Shown: positions 7,013-9,511 of the stretch, piece by piece
Layout of the letters: every line of letters starts with the position of its first letter
Position numbering within the stretch: the stretch's first letter is position 1
Assembly (NCBI GenBank): GCA_964624585.1
Contig: CAZUXE010000056.1
Coordinates: 1-9,511 of the forward strand
Source: CAZUXE01 sp964624585
GTDB lineage: Bacteria; Hydrothermota; Tepidihabitantia; B3-TA06
Direction of reading: 5' to 3'
DNA: 9,511 nucleotides
Notes under the pieces: model-generated
Databases searched by the model: none
What the model was told of the DNA's origin: nothing
Seen by the model: the letters and a program-made list of their open reading frames with translations, nothing else
Program-made: the position numbers and the translations under genes

Positions 7013-7930
7013 TTACTTATTGGCGAACCAATTATAAGTTTCCTTAATACCATCAATAAGCCTTACTATTGGCTTCCATCCTAAAACCTTTGCCGCCTTG
7101 GAAGCGTCAAGGGCCGACCTAAACACTTCGCCGGATCTGGCTTCAAGATACTGCGCTTCTAAGTTTGGATTAATGGTTTGAAAAGCTTTAACCAGATCGT
7201 TTACAGATGTTTCTTCACCAGTTCCAACATTGAAAACTCCAGGCTTAGCGTCAACTGCCGCAAGATTAGCCCTTGCGACATCCTTTACAAACACAAAATC
7301 GCGAGTCTGCTTACCGTTTCCATAAACAGTCAAGTTCTCACCAGCCATGGTTTTAAGGCTAAATATTGCTACTACTCCGGCTTCACCGTGCGGGTCTTGA
7401 CGAGGCCCATATACATTAGCGTATCGCAGAACAACTGTATCTATTTTATGCTCTGTGGAAAAAAATCTTATGTAATGCTCTACCGAAGCCTTGGCAATGC
7501 CATACGGGGCTAAAGGTAAAACAAGTGTATCTTCAGGAGAAGGAATACGCGGTGCGTCACCATAGAGAGCGCCGCCAGTGGAGGCGAATATAAATCGTTC
7601 AACCCCGTGCTGCGCAGATGCTTCAAGAAGATTAATGCTACCTATGATATTTTGGTAAGCGTCGAAATCGGGTTCACGAACTGAACGGTTGACTGAAATC
7701 TGTGCCGCATGATGGTCAACTATCTCCGGCTTAAAATCACGGAAAACTTTCTTAATTGCCTCCTTATCCGTGATATCTGCTTCATAAAACGCTACTTTCT
7801 GCGACAAATTCTCCCGTTTACCTGTAGACAAATTATCAAGAACTGCAACCTGATGCCCTGCATCAAGTAAAACCTCAACAATATGACTTCCAATAAATCC
7901 AGCCCCACCGGTTACTAGAATTCTTTTCAT
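7013..7930 (-). CDS. NAD-dependent UDP-sugar epimerase (UDP-glucose 4-epimerase-like)
   Basis: An extended short-chain dehydrogenase/reductase of 305 residues from the ATG at 7930. The Rossmann motif TGGAGFIG (7-14) and LDNLSTGK (31-38) bind NAD. The catalytic set is S118/T119 in ASTGGALYG, with Y143 and K147 in YGIAK. YGPRQDPHGEAGVVAIF (174-190), QTRDFVFVKDVARAN and GVFNVGTGEE are typical of the GalE/WbpP-type group that interconverts UDP-hexoses for surface polysaccharides. Exact sugar specificity cannot be read from sequence. An in-frame TTG at 7948 would add six residues, but it lies upstream of the likely transcription start and the Rossmann strand normally begins right at MKRILVTGG, so the ATG is preferred. 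It is the first gene of the seven-gene operon; hutI begins 14 bases downstream. Confidence 0.9.
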   Translation of the reverse strand: MKRILVTGGAGFIGSHIVEVLLDAGHQVAVLDNLSTGKRENLSQKVAFYEADITDKEAIKKVFRDFKPEIVDHHAAQISVNRSVREPDFDAYQNIIGSINLLEASAQHGVERFIFASTGGALYGDAPRIPSPEDTLVLPLAPYGIAKASVEHYIRFFSTEHKIDTVVLRYANVYGPRQDPHGEAGVVAIFSLKTMAGENLTVYGNGKQTRDFVFVKDVARANLAAVDAKPGVFNVGTGEETSVNDLVKAFQTINPNLEAQYLEARSGEVFRSALDASKAAKVLGWKPIVRLIDGIKETYNWFANK

Positions 7931-7936
7931 ATAAGG

Positions 7937-7965
7937 ATTATAAAGCAATATCCTCTAAAAATCAA
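7937..7965 (-). promoter_or_regulatory. Strong sigma70-type promoter of the seven-gene operon
   Basis: On the minus strand TTGATT (7965-7960) and a perfect TATAAT (7942-7937) are separated by exactly 17 bases. The -10 box ends six bases before the epimerase ATG (7930), so the expected start site falls at or within a base or two of that ATG. No Shine-Dalgarno sequence lies between, so the mRNA may be leaderless. The promoter sits in the 70-base gap after the upstream gene's stop, marking the operon's beginning. Confidence 0.7.
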
Positions 7966-8016
7966 GAGAAACTACGCTTTAGATTTCAGACCTAGAAAGC
8001 TCACAGACCTTTCATT

Positions 8017-8033
8017 AACTACCTTATCAGCAC
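8017..8033. repeat. 17-base direct repeat, copy 1 (gene 3' end)
   Basis: The plus-strand sequence aactaccttatcagcac is identical to bases 9495-9511. It covers the last four codons, the stop codon and two bases beyond it. The match breaks at the next base inward of position 8017; on the other side the second copy reaches the window edge. Confidence 0.75.
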
Positions 8034-9443
8034 AACCTTGTGGACAGATGAGGAATTAGGGGTTGAAAGTTCGCGTATAAAATACACTCCGCTTGGAACA
8101 CTACTACCCCAACTAAGTGTACCGGACGTAGATGAAGCATGTAACTCATCTACCTTACAACCAGAAGCATCGAAAATAGATGCATGAAATCCTGTAGCCA
8201 TATCCGCGTATTGCAAAACTATTTGATGTCCAACAGATGATACTAGCTGCCAATTGCTTGTTGATATTGCCGGAAACTCACCTACTCCTACATACCCAAG
8301 AGAATCTGTCTTCAACAACCAAGCCTTAGCAAAATAGCTAAGAGTTATACGATCCTTTTCTCCAACTATAATATACCCACCATCTGATGTTTGTTTTACA
8401 CAATAACCTTGATCCATAACTTTAGCCTCACCTGCAAACTTTCTCATCCACTCAGTATTACCATCAGAATCAACTTTTATAAGGCAAAGATCATTGTCTA
8501 TTTTACCTGTCATTATATAACCTGAATCGGAAGTTAGATCTACAGAAAACCCTACACCTCCACCACCATTACCAGCCCACTCTCTAATCCATAATGTATC
8601 ACCCATAGAATCTGTTTTTAACAACCATGCAACACTATGAGTCATCCTATCATATCCTGCTACAACAAATCCATTATCAAGAGTCCGCTTAATGCAAAAA
8701 CCAGCGGCATCACAGGCAGAACTTCCATACTTACGCGTCCATATTGTATCACCCAAAGTATCTGTTCGTAAAATCCAAAGCCCTTCCTTCTCCGAATTAA
8801 ATACTTGCCCACTCACAACATAGCCATCTTCAAGTTCAACTACACAACGTCCTTCTGCATCTAGAACTCTTTTACCCGCAACACCACAATGCAAAGCTGT
8901 CCAAAGGGTATCTCCTAATGAATCAAGCTTCAAAAGCCATAAAGAAAAACCAGGTATAGGAGCTATACTAAAAGATCCAGTACGTGCAGTTACAATATAA
9001 CCACCGTCTGATGTTTGCTCTATCCAATAACCAGAATCATCCTGTTTACCTCCATAGACTTTTGTCCATAATGTATCACCTAATGAATCTGTCTTAACAA
9101 CCCAAATATCATTATCTCCATTGATAGCAATAGAGCTTGAACGAGTTGAACCTACTATAATGTATCCACCATCCTGAGTTTTCTGAACACAATACCCTAT
9201 CTCTACACTTGCCCCTCCATAACCACGCGTCCACAATGTATCACCCAACGCGTTTGTTTTTAACAACCACATATCTAAAGGCTGACCTAATGAACTAGTG
9301 TAACCGGTAATAATATACCCGCCGTCTGGTGTCTCCTGAACGCACCTAGCGCCATCTTCTCTTATTCCATATACCTTCTCCCAACCCTGAGCTACTAACA
9401 CCGAAAACAAAACTAACCCCATTAAACTTAATCTTCTAAGCAT
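8019..9443 (-). CDS. Secreted seven-repeat beta-propeller-like protein with T9SS-type C-terminal domain
   Basis: A 474-residue exported protein. Residues 1-19 (MLRRLSLMGLVLFSVLVAQ) form a typical signal peptide. Residues 21-386 contain seven repeats of about 47-55 residues, each with a core like GYCVQxTxDGGYIIxG followed by WLLKTDSLGDTLW. Seven such units suggest a closed seven-bladed propeller. After a short linker, residues about 395-474 resemble the Por secretion system (T9SS type A) C-terminal sorting domain: HASIFDASGCKVDEL, a WG...VPSGVYFIREL core, and the terminal KVVLIR. The ATG start is firm because AAGGAG lies six bases upstream (9450-9455). The role is unknown; surface attachment or release through T9SS is inferred, and no T9SS machinery genes are in the window. 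A probable paralog ends 53 bases upstream of the ATG on the same strand. Confidence 0.88.
   Translation of the reverse strand: MLRRLSLMGLVLFSVLVAQGWEKVYGIREDGARCVQETPDGGYIITGYTSSLGQPLDMWLLKTNALGDTLWTRGYGGASVEIGYCVQKTQDGGYIIVGSTRSSSIAINGDNDIWVVKTDSLGDTLWTKVYGGKQDDSGYWIEQTSDGGYIVTARTGSFSIAPIPGFSLWLLKLDSLGDTLWTALHCGVAGKRVLDAEGRCVVELEDGYVVSGQVFNSEKEGLWILRTDTLGDTIWTRKYGSSACDAAGFCIKRTLDNGFVVAGYDRMTHSVAWLLKTDSMGDTLWIREWAGNGGGGVGFSVDLTSDSGYIMTGKIDNDLCLIKVDSDGNTEWMRKFAGEAKVMDQGYCVKQTSDGGYIIVGEKDRITLSYFAKAWLLKTDSLGYVGVGEFPAISTSNWQLVSSVGHQIVLQYADMATGFHASIFDASGCKVDELHASSTSGTLSWGSSVPSGVYFIRELSTPNSSSVHKVVLIR
8286..9383 (-). repeat. Seven tandem coding repeats of about 150 bases
   Basis: Protein-level repeats begin at about residues 21, 72, 127, 182, 236, 286 and 333 of the secreted protein. 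At DNA level the best conserved part encodes DSLGDTLW, seen on the plus strand as close variants of gtatcacccaatgaatctgt. The sixth unit is the most diverged (VDSDGNTEW), and the seventh replaces the final Trp strand with GYVGV. The copies are clearly related but not recent identical duplications. Confidence 0.85.
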
Positions 9444-9460
9444 CTTAATCTCCTTTTTTT

Positions 9461-9488
9461 AAGCTAAATCAAAATCAACCGATGTCAA
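9461..9488 (-). promoter_or_regulatory. Possible promoter of the secreted-protein gene
   Basis: A perfect TTGACA (minus strand, 9488-9483) lies eight bases after the upstream gene's stop codon. The best -10 candidate, TAGCTT (9466-9461), is poor and would place the start site on top of the AAGGAG ribosome binding site. The two genes could equally be co-transcribed. Confidence 0.3.
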
Positions 9489-9494
9489 ATAAGA

Positions 9495-9511
9495 AACTAC
9501 CTTATCAGCAC
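9495..9511. repeat. 17-base direct repeat, copy 2 (window edge)
   Basis: Identical to 8017-8033, in the same orientation. It runs into the window end, so its true length may be greater. The parsimonious reading is homologous C-terminal coding sequence in neighbouring paralogs. Confidence 0.75.
9497..9511 (-). CDS. Last four codons plus stop of a probable paralogous secreted protein
   Basis: On the minus strand the window edge reads V-L-I-R-stop, ending TAG at 9499-9497. These 15 bases are identical to the end of the seven-repeat protein gene (8033-8019), where the same residues finish the T9SS-type domain. An upstream gene encoding a related C-terminal sorting domain is therefore likely, but only its last codons are visible, so the call depends on this short match. 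Confidence 0.5.
   Translation of the reverse strand: MLIR

Noticed and set aside
7946..7956. AGAGGA with TTG at 7948 as the epimerase start
   Set aside because: The spacing of two bases is too short, the TTG lies upstream of the expected transcription start, and the added residues precede the normal Rossmann start. AGAGGA falls in the promoter spacer.
7995..8013. Hairpin (GAAAG/CTTTC, nine-base loop) just after the secreted-protein gene
   Set aside because: A five-base stem of low GC content with no following T run; too weak to call a terminator.

Overview
The window looks like a chromosomal segment from an uncultured, moderately AT-rich, Gram-negative-type (diderm) bacterium. Support for this is an exported seven-repeat protein with a Por/T9SS-type C-terminal sorting domain, an apparent tandem paralog of it, a lipoprotein-modifying Lgt, and a DUF4159 protein. 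The repeat style (DGGYIIxG ... LLKTDSLGDTLW) and the C-terminal ending KVVLIR resemble proteins I associate with candidate phylum WOR-3 and other FCB-related lineages. That placement is an inference from style, not a classification.

Layout. Plus strand, 1-1791: the last 32 codons of a leucine-rich-repeat protein, then lgt (171-1025), then comF (1045-1791), which follows after 19 bases. Bases 1792-1930 separate these from the convergent minus-strand genes, and no convincing terminator is visible there.

Minus strand, 7965 down to 1931: one compact seven-gene transcription unit. In order of transcription it encodes a UDP-sugar epimerase (start chosen at 7930), imidazolonepropionase HutI, two TPR proteins, an ExeA-like AAA+ ATPase, a PHP-domain phosphoesterase and a DUF4159 protein. 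Junctions are +14, -11, -4, +12, -1 and -4 bases, so coupled translation is likely. A sigma70-type promoter with a perfect TATAAT box sits directly in front of the epimerase ATG, close enough that the mRNA may be leaderless.

Minus strand, 9511 down to 8019: a secreted protein with a signal peptide, seven repeats of about 50 residues (probably a seven-bladed beta-propeller) and a T9SS-like C-terminal domain. The window ends inside the last codons of another minus-strand gene whose final 15 coding bases are identical to the end of this one, suggesting tandem paralogs.

How the genes work together. lgt and comF are housekeeping or competence-type genes. The minus-strand operon mixes recognisable enzymes (epimerase, HutI, PHP) with an ATPase/TPR/DUF4159 block of unknown function. 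That block is the best candidate here for an undescribed system, possibly connected with the cell envelope or with assembly of a complex, but nothing in the sequence proves a shared function. No tRNA, rRNA, CRISPR array, transposase or attachment site was seen.
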